Below are positions 1-6,465 of a stretch of DNA of 9,682 nucleotides, piece by piece. The number at the start of each line of letters is the position of its first letter. Positions within the stretch are counted from its first letter, which is position 1. The position numbers and the translations under genes are program-made. This DNA is from Candidatus Aenigmatarchaeota archaeon (GTDB lineage: Archaea; Aenigmatarchaeota; Aenigmatarchaeia; QMZP01; JAFGSV01). The DNA is taken from positions 532,844 through 542,525 of the forward strand of contig CP070804.1 of NCBI GenBank assembly GCA_020343635.1. Reading direction: 5' to 3'. A model generated the notes under the pieces. That model saw nothing but the letters and a program-made list of their open reading frames with translations. It searched no databases and had not been told where the DNA came from.

Positions 1-1440
1 TACCTTGCGGCAGCCGACCAGCAAGAGCAGTTCGAATTGAAGTTCAAGGCTGACCAGGGTCTTGGCGTGGACATAAGCAGGGTAGAGATATATTTCGGCG
101 CCTGCCAGGAAATCCCCCAGCAGGGATGCGACAAGGTCGAGGATGGCCACACCATCAACTTCGTTTCGACACCCGGTTGTGACGCGGTGGATGACAGCAA
201 GGGGATAAAATGCGACCAGTACGAGACCGACTTCCCCGGTCAATCGATTTCCTCAGGGAGTTCATGGAGCATATTCTTCAACGCGACAACGAACAGCCCC
301 GCCAACCTGTTATTCATAGTACCAGGGGTGATCTACACGTACATCGGCATAGACCCCCTCGAACTGGATTTTTCACACGACATTTATGTGTTGGGAGGGG
401 ATATTCTAAGGTCGGACTTCTTTTTGGAGACATTCATGGGCAACCAGACCATTTACGGGATCCGTATAGAGAACCCGATAATGGTTGACGAATCAAACGT
501 CGTGGAGAGGTACACCATTGCCACATTCCCGATAGACACGAGTCCGGTTCCGGTCAATTCGCAGGAAATCACCCTGTTCAACACGAGCAAGGCAAACTGG
601 ACACGGCCGGCAGAACTGATAAACAACGAAGAAGACGCGAACGCCAGTTATACACCCAAACAGGGATATATGAAATTGGACTTCTTCAACGTGTCTTTGT
701 ACGTTTATGACGGGGAGAACGACACCCTGATCAACTTCACCAAATGCTACATGGATTTCGACTGGGACTACAACCTGACGGACAACGAATCCGCAAAAGG
801 ACCGCCGGGTGTTATAGAATGCGACGACCCCCTGCTTTCCGGGAAGCTTAACGTAAGCATAGCGCCGGACGGCTCAGGCCTGAATGTTACCGCTAAATTC
901 TATCAGGAAATAGACAACCAGTCCTTGTCAGGCAGATTATTCGAGATTGACACGGACAGCGATATGTTATGGGACGTCTTGAACTATGAAGGTGTATGTA
1001 ATTATTCCTTTTACGACACAGTAAATTAGTCAGGCACGGATTATTACTGGCTACCCAATGAGGACACGGGGCCAGAAAGTGACTACGATGACTACATCCT
1101 GCTGGCAGAGTTAACAGACTACAATGTCATTGCGAATGTTTCCATAAACCTGTCGGCAAACCTGACCAGCCCGATAGACCCGCTGGTCGGGTCCGTGGTA
1201 GGTGATATAGCAACGTTCCCGAACCTCGTGTTCCCGGCCGGTTTCGAAGCGGGAACGCAGGCTATGGTGCTTGCCCTTGCCATGAACAACACCAACATTT
1301 CATGGGAGATAAATTACACTATAACAGGCTATGAGAACGAAATACCTAACGGTTTCTGGAATCAGACAGGAATCTGCACGATAGGCATGCCTGAGGAAAG
1401 CGGAGGATGCATGATGATGGGAGGTAAAGGAGGACCATAA
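1..1440 (+). CDS. Sequon-rich extracytoplasmic surface protein, 5'-partial, interrupted by in-frame TAG
   Basis: I do not recognise the family. The frame is open from base 1, so the true start lies upstream; the TTG at 37 is not a convincing start. The frame gives 342 codons, a TAG at 1027-1029, then 136 more sense codons in the same frame to TAA at 1438-1440. About 21 N-x-S/T sequons are spread over both parts, and the part before the TAG is acidic and has most of the nine cysteines, which fits a secreted or S-layer-like glycoprotein. A D-rich stretch at 949-975 (DTDSDMLWD) resembles thrombospondin type-3 calcium-binding repeats. No transmembrane anchor is visible; the C-terminus is Met/Gly-rich (MMMGGKGGP). 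The TAA directly abuts the ATG of the next gene, and the Gly codons carry its SD site, so the segment after the TAG looks genuinely translated. It could be a recent pseudogene, a readthrough protein or a sequence error. Confidence 0.7.
1027..1029 (+). other. In-frame TAG inside surface-protein gene
   Basis: The codons read ...gta aat TAG tca ggc acg... Both sides are in the same frame and have the same composition, and 136 sense codons follow before the TAA at 1438. The flanking residues are N-[TAG]-S, so any inserted amino acid except Pro would complete an N-x-S glycosylation sequon like the many others in this protein. One-base neighbours of TAG include Gln, Lys, Glu, Leu, Ser, Trp and Tyr codons. 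The sequence alone cannot distinguish mutation, readthrough, pyrrolysine insertion or assembly error. Confidence 0.85.
1047..1075 (+). other. Potential RNA hairpin downstream of in-frame TAG
   Basis: CTGGC (1047-1051) is complementary to GCCAG (1071-1075), and CCC (1054-1056) to GGG (1068-1070). This leaves a 2-nt bulge and an 11-nt loop. The stem begins 17 nt after the TAG. Known stop-readthrough stimulators sit at comparable distances, but short GC stems also arise by chance inside coding sequence. No functional claim is made. Confidence 0.35.
1429..1433 (+). promoter_or_regulatory. Shine-Dalgarno GGAGG for the second surface-protein gene
   Basis: GGAGG lies 7 nt before the ATG at 1441 and is written in the last Gly-Gly codons of the preceding gene. 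A second SD-like GGGAGGT lies at 1419-1425. The upstream gene's TAA (1438-1440) touches the ATG, so the two genes should be translationally coupled and co-transcribed. Confidence 0.75.
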
Positions 1441-2985
1441 ATGAAAGGATATTTGACACTTGTGCTGGCTTTCATGCTGGCAGTCAGTCTGGTAAGTGCA
1501 GCGGAGAATCCCATAACGATCAGCACATTTGAGCCTTCCGAATCGCCCATATCGGAGGGGGAAACGACCACGCTCAGCGCGACCGTCCAGAACACGGACG
1601 AGAACACGTCCCTGACATCATCAAAGGCGAAGGTTTGCCTGCCAAGCGGCCTGAGCTTCACGACCACGAACGAGACCTGCGTGACGAAAACCCTGACGCA
1701 GGACGGCCAGGCCGAGGGGACCATAGCAGCCGGAGGCCAGGCCAGCGAAACCTGGCAGATATCCGGAGACGTGGCGGACTCTTATGAGATAACGGTAAAT
1801 GCTGAGGGTTATCTCGTCTCGGACAAGTACACTAAGGACAAGGACACAAGCCTGACCGTCACTTCCTCGACCCCGCTGACACTCAGCCTGATTGACGACA
1901 TTACCGGAACCATATATCCAGGCAACAGCTTCACTTTATCGGCCCAGATATCGAACACGGGAGGCACCGATGCAACAGGCGTTGAAACTAGACTAACATC
2001 AGGATGCGTCACCTCTTCGCCTGCTACGGGTGTCTGGAGAAACGTGACATCCGCAGGGCAATCCCCCGGGACTGTCGCTTCAGGGAAGAGCGTTTCCATG
2101 TCTTGGAGCGTCACGGCAGGCTCGACAACAGGGTCTTGCAACCTGAATGTCGATGTCGTTTCCGACGATAGCGGGAACCCGTCTGATACCAAAACGATAA
2201 CAATATCCTCTACAGGTGACGGCGACGGCGATGGTGACGGCGGTCCTAGCGGAGGAGTATTTGGATTACCACAAAACAAAACAACAAGACCGACCCTTGT
2301 CCCGGGCGTTGGCTTGCGGAACAACACAAAGCTGCAGGCCGCAGTCGAGAAGGTCTTGGCGAAGGGAAAGCTCAGCGAACAGGCAAGGGAAAACCTGCTT
2401 CGACTTTCTGCCAGCATAATCTCTGATATTTCGGCCACGAGAATGTTCAACGTTTCTGGCGGCAAATCAAAGATAACAACAAAGATGAAATACAACTGAG
2501 AGAAGGGGGTAAAGAATTTTATAGTTTTCGATAGCATCCCGAAAACCTTTTCGAATAATGCAAGCCTGGTTGATGTGACGGCACCGGCAGGTACAACAAC
2601 TGAAATCGTTGAGGAAGACCCATCATGGGTGATTTACTTCCCAACGCTAAATACCGGCCAGGAGATAACTATCACATATGAAGTAAGTGGGTTCAAGAGC
2701 ACAACGGTCCTTGACGGAATGTTAACGGAGGTTTACGCGGAATCACTTGAAGAGGCTGCAGTAGAGCCTGAAGAGGTTCCACCAGAGCCCGGCGAGGAAG
2801 CTCCGCCGGAAGAGGAAGTTCCACCACCATTCGCTCTTGACGCAACTACGATGATGATTACAGGCGGCATAGTCGCAGTGATAGTTATCATAGCAGTCCT
2901 GGTATTCGTCCTGAAATCAAGAAAGAAGTCATCACCAGCGCCTGTAATGGCTTTACATGCCGTAAACAGCAATTTTGGCCAGTAA
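1441..2985 (+). CDS. Secreted, membrane-anchored surface protein with Ig-like domains, interrupted by in-frame TGA
   Basis: The frame has 352 codons, a TGA at 2497-2499 (codon 353), then 161 more codons in the same frame to TAA at 2983-2985. Residues 1-20 form a signal peptide (hydrophobic core, VSA before AEN). Two beta-rich Ig/CARDB-like domains lie at about 25-130 and 140-255. They are followed by a GDGDGDGDGG linker and a helical segment at about 285-330. A further beta domain spans the TGA (residues about 335-420, with the strings VKNFIVFDSIPKTF and VEEDPSW) and resembles a domain recurring in archaeal surface proteins near the membrane. After it come a Pro/Glu-rich stalk, a transmembrane helix (about 475-495) and a basic KSRKK stop-transfer. 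About seven N-glycosylation sequons are present. Terminating at the TGA would split a domain and lose the anchor, so I annotate one gene. The specific role is unknown; a cell-surface structural or adhesive function is inferred. Confidence 0.72.
2215..2244 (+). repeat. Gly-Asp coding repeat (interdomain linker)
   Basis: Alternating GGT/GGC and GAC/GAT codons encode GDGDGDGDGG, followed by a short Pro-Ser-Gly-Gly stretch. It lies between the second Ig-like domain and the C-terminal half of the surface protein, and probably acts as a flexible acidic linker. The repeat is degenerate at third positions, which fits selection on the protein more than DNA slippage. Confidence 0.6.
2497..2499 (+). other. 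In-frame TGA inside membrane-anchored surface-protein gene
   Basis: The codons read ...aaa tac aac TGA gag aag ggg gta... and lie inside what looks like one continuous beta domain. From memory of related archaeal domains, a small or polar residue, often Gly, sits at this turn before the E-K-x-V-K-N string. GGA to TGA would be a single substitution, as would CGA (Arg) or TGG (Trp) to TGA. The frame then stays open for 161 codons and includes the transmembrane anchor. TGA serves as a normal stop for prs and rfcS in this window. Confidence 0.85.
2524..2553 (+). other. Two mutually exclusive hairpins downstream of in-frame TGA
   Basis: GTTTTCG (2524-2530) pairs perfectly with CGAAAAC (2540-2546) around a 9-nt loop. 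The same CGAAAA (2540-2545) can instead pair with TTTTCG (2548-2553) across a very tight loop. The first stem begins 24 nt after the TGA. The alternative pairing looks like a small RNA switch, but the stems are short and AT-rich, so chance is a real explanation. Confidence 0.3.
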
Positions 2986-2986
2986 C

Positions 2987-3865
2987 TCACTTTTTCAGTT
3001 CTTCTGCAATGATTCCTGCTACTGACACTTTAGAGCATACGGTTTTTACGGTGTCAGTGCAAATCACATAATCCGTATATTTCTTCAACCCGTCTACTGC
3101 CTCATCTGTGAAGAGTCCGTGAGTGCAGGCAACATAGACCCTGTTGCCCCTTTCTTTCAGCGCCTTTGCGGCGGCCATCATGGTCTTTCCGCTGCTTGTC
3201 ATGTCGTCCAGCACCAGGACATTCTTTCCCTTGAGATTTTTGGGAAGAGCTATCTCGACCTCGTATTTTCTCTCCACATTTGCGCCCTCCAGCATGCGTT
3301 TACCTTTTTTGAGAAAAACAGCACCCTCCAATCCAGTGAGGAAGTCTTTAGAGCCCTCATCAGGACCGGCGATAACGAGTGCCCCCCTCTCCTTTCTCAC
3401 GTGTTCAGCGAGCAGTTTTGCGGCACTCAGGTTTGTTCCGCGCAGGCCAAAAAGCCGGTAATCACCGGGCTTCCGGTGGAAGTGCGCATCTACCGTTATG
3501 AGCCTCTCAGTTCCCAGCGCTTTTAGTATGGTAGCAACAGCCTTGAGGGAGAACGCTTCGCCCTTAAGAAAGATTTTGTCCTGCCTTCCGTAGGCGAAAT
3601 AGGGGATGACAGCAACAGGCTTTCCTCCCCCCTCCTTTACGGCGTTTATGGTCAGAAAGAGCTCAATCAGGTTCTCATTCTGCATGGGATAAAGCGAATG
3701 AATTATGAACACGTTTTCGCCCTTAAAATCGCTATCTCCCAATCTCACATAAGTTTCCCCGTCCGGGAACTTTTTGACGGATTTTCGGACGATTCTGGCC
3801 TTTGTGAGGCCTGACACCTTCTGCGAGAGCTCCACGGTGTTCGAGCCTGCAACTATTCTGGGCAT
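2987..3865 (-). CDS. prs: Ribose-phosphate pyrophosphokinase (PRPP synthetase)
   Basis: Makes PRPP from ribose 5-phosphate and ATP in the cytoplasm, feeding purine, pyrimidine, histidine, tryptophan and NAD synthesis. The 292 residues match the usual archaeal length (about 285-290). Visible motifs are FPDGETYVR (33-41), the flexible-loop signature YGRQDK (92-97), VDAHFHR (124-130, the catalytic VDxH region), GPDEGS (167-172, ribose-phosphate side) and the PRPP-binding loop VLDDMTSSGKT (218-228). That loop is unusual: most Prs proteins end it GGT or AGT after the acidic pair, while this one has SGKT. The gene ends at TGA one nucleotide from the convergent surface-protein gene. The ATG at 3865 has no SD and lies about 21-29 nt from a TATA-like box, suggesting a leaderless mRNA. 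It is divergent from coaD. Confidence 0.93.
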   Translation of the reverse strand: MPRIVAGSNTVELSQKVSGLTKARIVRKSVKKFPDGETYVRLGDSDFKGENVFIIHSLYPMQNENLIELFLTINAVKEGGGKPVAVIPYFAYGRQDKIFLKGEAFSLKAVATILKALGTERLITVDAHFHRKPGDYRLFGLRGTNLSAAKLLAEHVRKERGALVIAGPDEGSKDFLTGLEGAVFLKKGKRMLEGANVERKYEVEIALPKNLKGKNVLVLDDMTSSGKTMMAAAKALKERGNRVYVACTHGLFTDEAVDGLKKYTDYVICTDTVKTVCSKVSVAGIIAEELKK

Positions 3866-3867
3866 AA

Positions 3868-3878
3868 CATATTTTTTA
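3868..3878 (+). promoter_or_regulatory. TATA-like box for coaD
   Basis: CATATTTTTTA lies 19-29 nt before the coaD ATG at 3897, in the 31-bp gap shared with the divergent prs gene. There is no SD, so a leaderless coaD mRNA is likely. The two boxes sit next to each start codon in opposite directions, so the initiation complexes should clash. Confidence 0.5.
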
Positions 3879-3885
3879 GCTTGAA

Positions 3886-3894
3886 TAAATATAA
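3886..3894 (-). promoter_or_regulatory. TATA-like box for prs
   Basis: On the minus strand the sequence reads TTATATTTA, 21-29 nt before the prs ATG at 3865. This is archaeal TATA spacing if transcription begins at or next to the start codon. No SD lies between the box and the ATG, in agreement with a leaderless transcript. The whole divergent gap (3866-3896) is only 31 bp and AT-rich. Confidence 0.6.
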
Positions 3895-3896
3895 TT

Positions 3897-4358
3897 ATGA
3901 GCTACATCCTGATAGGAGGCACCTTCGACAGCCTGCACAGGGGTCACAGGGAATTCATACGCCAGGCGTTTGTTCTCGGCGACAAGGTCCTGATATGCCT
4001 AACATCCGACGACATGGTCAAGGAGAAGCCGGACTTTCGCGACATAGGCACCTACGAAAAGCGGAAAGGGAAACTGGAATTGTTCCTGCGGGAAAAGGGG
4101 TGGATCGATAAAGCCGAGATAGTGAAGATTGAAGACCCTTTCACTGAAGGGCTGAGACCGGAACTCACGCACATAGTCGTTTCCGAGGAAACCGAAAAGA
4201 ACGCAGAGAAGATAAACGATATGAGGGAAGACCGGAACATGAAGCCCCTGGGGTTAATCCTCATAAAATGGGTACTTTCCGATGACGGTAAGCCGATCTC
4301 CGATGCCAGGATACGCAGCGGGGAAATTGACAGCGAAGGCCGTCTTAGAAAGGGTTAG
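3897..4358 (+). CDS. coaD: Phosphopantetheine adenylyltransferase, archaeal/eukaryotic type
   Basis: Transfers AMP from ATP to 4'-phosphopantetheine to give dephospho-CoA, the penultimate step of coenzyme A synthesis. The 153-residue protein is a single nucleotidyltransferase domain of usual length. The nucleotide-binding GGTFDSLHRGH is at 7-17, with HxGH at 14-17. VVSEET (about 94-99), typical of archaeal CoaD, and a C-terminal ISDARIRSGEID take the place of the ISSTxxR-type motif, with Asp-Ala where Ser/Thr is common. The ATG at 3897 fits the family N-terminus and a leaderless promoter. The gene ends with TAG at the expected family end, just after GEID, and overlaps the convergent gatD stop by 4 bp. 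Reading through that TAG would add about 48 residues antisense to gatD, so TAG works as a stop here. Confidence 0.92.
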   Translation: MSYILIGGTFDSLHRGHREFIRQAFVLGDKVLICLTSDDMVKEKPDFRDIGTYEKRKGKLELFLREKGWIDKAEIVKIEDPFTEGLRPELTHIVVSEETEKNAEKINDMREDRNMKPLGLILIKWVLSDDGKPISDARIRSGEIDSEGRLRKG

Positions 4359-5671
4359 ACAAGAAACGTTCCCATGACGGTCCTGTCTCTCATTTCTCCC
4401 GCATAGTTCGTCAGCATCCTTTCGGCCACCTTTTCTGGTTTCTTGGTCTGGCCAAGTACCCATCCCAGCTTCACGTATGCGGTCTCCGGAAGCATATCCT
4501 GAAGGTGTATCAAGCCTGCTTCCTTCGTAAGCCTTCCTTCAGTGTAGACATTCGGGTTAAGCCTCCCGTAGATGGTCTCTGCCGCACCGAATATGAGCAT
4601 CCCCCTTTCCGTTGCCCTTTTGATGGTATCAATCCAGGAGTTCTTCCCGTAAGTCGGCAGCTGTCCTAGGCCCGTGACCTCCACAACAAGCCCCTTGTAC
4701 CCCTTCTTGAGATAATAGTCTATTATCTCGGGGTTGCACCCCGGATAGAATTTCACAAGCGCGACCTTTGGCTCGAAAGATGTTTCGAGCTTTACGGCAC
4801 CTTTCTTCCTGGGCGGAACGCCTTGGAGCTTCTCGATCTTGCCGTCTGGCCACACCTTTGCCAGGGGGATGTCATTTATAGGCCTGAACGCGTCCCTCCT
4901 TGAAGTGTGCATCTTTCTTACTTTCGTGCCTCTTGTGAAGATGCAGTAGTCGTCATCCATGTTTGCATGCATGCATATGCCCACGGCAGCCATGTCCGAC
5001 AGCGCCACCCTTGCACTGCAGATTATGTTGGAGAAACCGTCTGAAGAGCCTCTGTCAGTTGATCTCTGCGATCCTGTGAGCACCACGGGCTTGTTAAGGT
5101 CCCTCAGCATAAAGGAAAGGGCAGCCGCGGTGAAGTGGAGTGTGTCTGTTCCATGCGTCACAATAACACCTTCGCTCTTTCTCAGCTCCCTGGCAACGAC
5201 CTTTGCCAGGTTCTGCCAGTGACTCGGGGTCATGCTTTCACTCATGATGTTGAACGGGTTCTCTATCCTGATCTTGGCGAATTTCCCCAGCCTCGGGATC
5301 TTCCGCTGCAGGTCATCCGGGGTCGTAAGGCTGGTGACGCCCCCGGTCTTGTAGTCGATCTTGCTCGTTATCGTACCCCCTGTAGTCACTATAGAGACCT
5401 GTGGATTTTTCTTGTTCATCCTGAACGTTCCTGTGGCCACACCTTCACGGCCGTTCTTTTCATCTGTAAGCTTTGATATTCTGACATTCCTGCAGTCAAT
5501 GCCGATGTTGTAGCCATTGTCGAGCTTGATAACTATGCACGCAGCATCGCCTATTTCAGGCCTTGGCATGAGAGTCCCTTCATACCGGATCCCGTTCTTC
5601 TCGACCGCTATTCTGTCCCCTACCCTTATATTCCTTTCATGCAGAAGTTTCCGCGGTTTTCCTGAGTACAT
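4355..5671 (-). CDS. gatD: Glutamyl-tRNA(Gln) amidotransferase subunit D
   Basis: GatD is the asparaginase-like subunit of the archaeal GatDE complex. It releases ammonia from Gln or Asn for GatE, which converts Glu-tRNA(Gln) to Gln-tRNA(Gln). The 438-residue length matches the family (about 435). An N-terminal beta-barrel-like region (about 14-66, GDRIAVEKNGIRYEG) precedes the type I/II asparaginase domain. Catalytic motifs are TTGGTI (96-101, nucleophile Thr), HGTDT (173-177) and the Lys in TRGTKVRK (near 250). The conserved late block AAETIYGRLN...DMLPETAYVKLGWVLGQT supports GatD over an ordinary L-asparaginase. gatE is not in the window. The gene lies 25 bp after the phosphoesterase gene and is convergent with coaD (4-bp overlap). 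It has a TATA-like box but no clear SD, so it may also be transcribed by itself. Confidence 0.95.
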   Translation of the reverse strand: MYSGKPRKLLHERNIRVGDRIAVEKNGIRYEGTLMPRPEIGDAACIVIKLDNGYNIGIDCRNVRISKLTDEKNGREGVATGTFRMNKKNPQVSIVTTGGTITSKIDYKTGGVTSLTTPDDLQRKIPRLGKFAKIRIENPFNIMSESMTPSHWQNLAKVVARELRKSEGVIVTHGTDTLHFTAAALSFMLRDLNKPVVLTGSQRSTDRGSSDGFSNIICSARVALSDMAAVGICMHANMDDDYCIFTRGTKVRKMHTSRRDAFRPINDIPLAKVWPDGKIEKLQGVPPRKKGAVKLETSFEPKVALVKFYPGCNPEIIDYYLKKGYKGLVVEVTGLGQLPTYGKNSWIDTIKRATERGMLIFGAAETIYGRLNPNVYTEGRLTKEAGLIHLQDMLPETAYVKLGWVLGQTKKPEKVAERMLTNYAGEMRDRTVMGTFLV

Positions 5672-5690
5672 AACTATTATTTCTCAGCCG

Positions 5691-5700
5691 TTTTAATTAA
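5691..5700 (-). promoter_or_regulatory. TATA-like box for gatD
   Basis: On the minus strand TTAATTAAAA lies 20-29 nt before the gatD ATG (5671) and overlaps the stop codon of the upstream phosphoesterase gene. No SD is visible before gatD. This suggests an internal promoter giving a leaderless gatD mRNA, with possible additional readthrough from the upstream operon. Confidence 0.45.
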
Positions 5701-6464
5701 CTTTGGCCTGTTTTCATTTCAGAAAGCGTTCCCAGATAGGTTCCGTCGAGCATGTACAGCCTCGCCCCGTCGTATTTTATGGAATTTATGAGAGGGCCCA
5801 TGTACCTTTTGTAAGACTCTTCCTCCTTTTTGTTAAGGGGATGACCCCCCCTTATCAGCGGATTGAAGGCGGGGATCAGTATCACCTCAGGCAGGTTCCC
5901 CGGGACGTTCTTGTACTTGCCCTCGATGGTCGCGGCATCGAGGTCTCCCCTGAGCCAAACCTGCTCAATGAACCTGTATCCCATCCTGTCCCTGAATTCG
6001 AAAACGGGATGCCTGTGTCCGGCTATTATGTGCTTACAGGTCAAGAAGGTGGGGTCAGGCCAGGTATGGCCGTGGCTGAGGTACACCTCACCAGCGGGGA
6101 ATCCCACGCTTTCACGGATATTGACGCTTTTGGGGAGTATCCTCTCAACACCCCCGTCATGATTCCCCAGTACTACGTGCACTTCCATCCTGTCGGAAAA
6201 ATGCCGGAAGAATTCCGGGATCTCCCTGAGCTCCTGGAACGAAGTACCCGGAACTTCGTGCTTTATGTCGCCCAAGACCACGAGTTGCTGGGCCTTCGTC
6301 TCCTTTACGAGCTGATCCAGAGACTCTGTGAGCTTCCCGGCCTGCGATGGCATCTTTATGCCGGATTTCTTGAAGTCGTATTCCACTCCCAGGTGAAGGT
6401 CTGCTATGACTAGAGTTTTTCCCAAAAGAAGGGCAGGCTTGCCTGTCACGAATTGCAGCGGCAT
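5697..6464 (-). CDS. PdeM-like calcineurin-type metallophosphoesterase (COG1407)
   Basis: A 255-residue predicted cytoplasmic phosphoesterase binding two metal ions. The metal-site motifs occur in order: ADLHLG (21-26, D22 and H24), GDIKHE (65-70), GNHD (100-103), SHGHTWP (130-136) and AGHRHP (148-153). The D-x-H, GDxxHE and GHRHP pattern fits the COG1407 family rather than Mre11 or class III adenylate phosphodiesterases. Bacterial relatives (PdeM) are linked to DNA ligase/Lhr DNA-repair clusters; the archaeal substrate is not established. The ATG at 6464 follows the transglutaminase stop by one nucleotide and has a strong SD, so the two are translationally coupled. The pairing of a cytoplasmic nuclease-like enzyme with a secreted protein gives no obvious functional link. 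Confidence 0.88.
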   Translation of the reverse strand: MPLQFVTGKPALLLGKTLVIADLHLGVEYDFKKSGIKMPSQAGKLTESLDQLVKETKAQQLVVLGDIKHEVPGTSFQELREIPEFFRHFSDRMEVHVVLGNHDGGVERILPKSVNIRESVGFPAGEVYLSHGHTWPDPTFLTCKHIIAGHRHPVFEFRDRMGYRFIEQVWLRGDLDAATIEGKYKNVPGNLPEVILIPAFNPLIRGGHPLNKKEEESYKRYMGPLINSIKYDGARLYMLDGTYLGTLSEMKTGQS

Positions 6465-6465
6465 G

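Noticed and set aside
37..1029. TTG at 37 as the start of the first surface protein
   Set aside because: The frame is open to base 1 with the same character, there is no SD or signal peptide at the TTG, and the protein evidently begins outside the window.
1029..1030. Frameshift as the cause of the split in the first gene
   Set aside because: The coding sequence before and after the TAG is in the same frame, so no insertion or deletion is needed.
1809..2537. Long open frame on the minus strand opposite the second surface-protein gene
   Set aside because: Its sequence is low-complexity Ser/Pro/Val-rich and mirrors the Gly-Asp and Thr/Ser codons of the real gene; it has no SD, promoter or recognisable domain.
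2497..2985. Selenocysteine at the TGA
   Set aside because: The archaeal signal element would be expected in the 3' untranslated region, but the next gene's stop begins one nucleotide after the TAA; no Cys-like active-site context surrounds the codon.
5703..6413. 236-codon plus-strand frame opposite the phosphoesterase gene
   Set aside because: It is antisense to a clear metallophosphoesterase with all motifs, and its own translation shows no family features.
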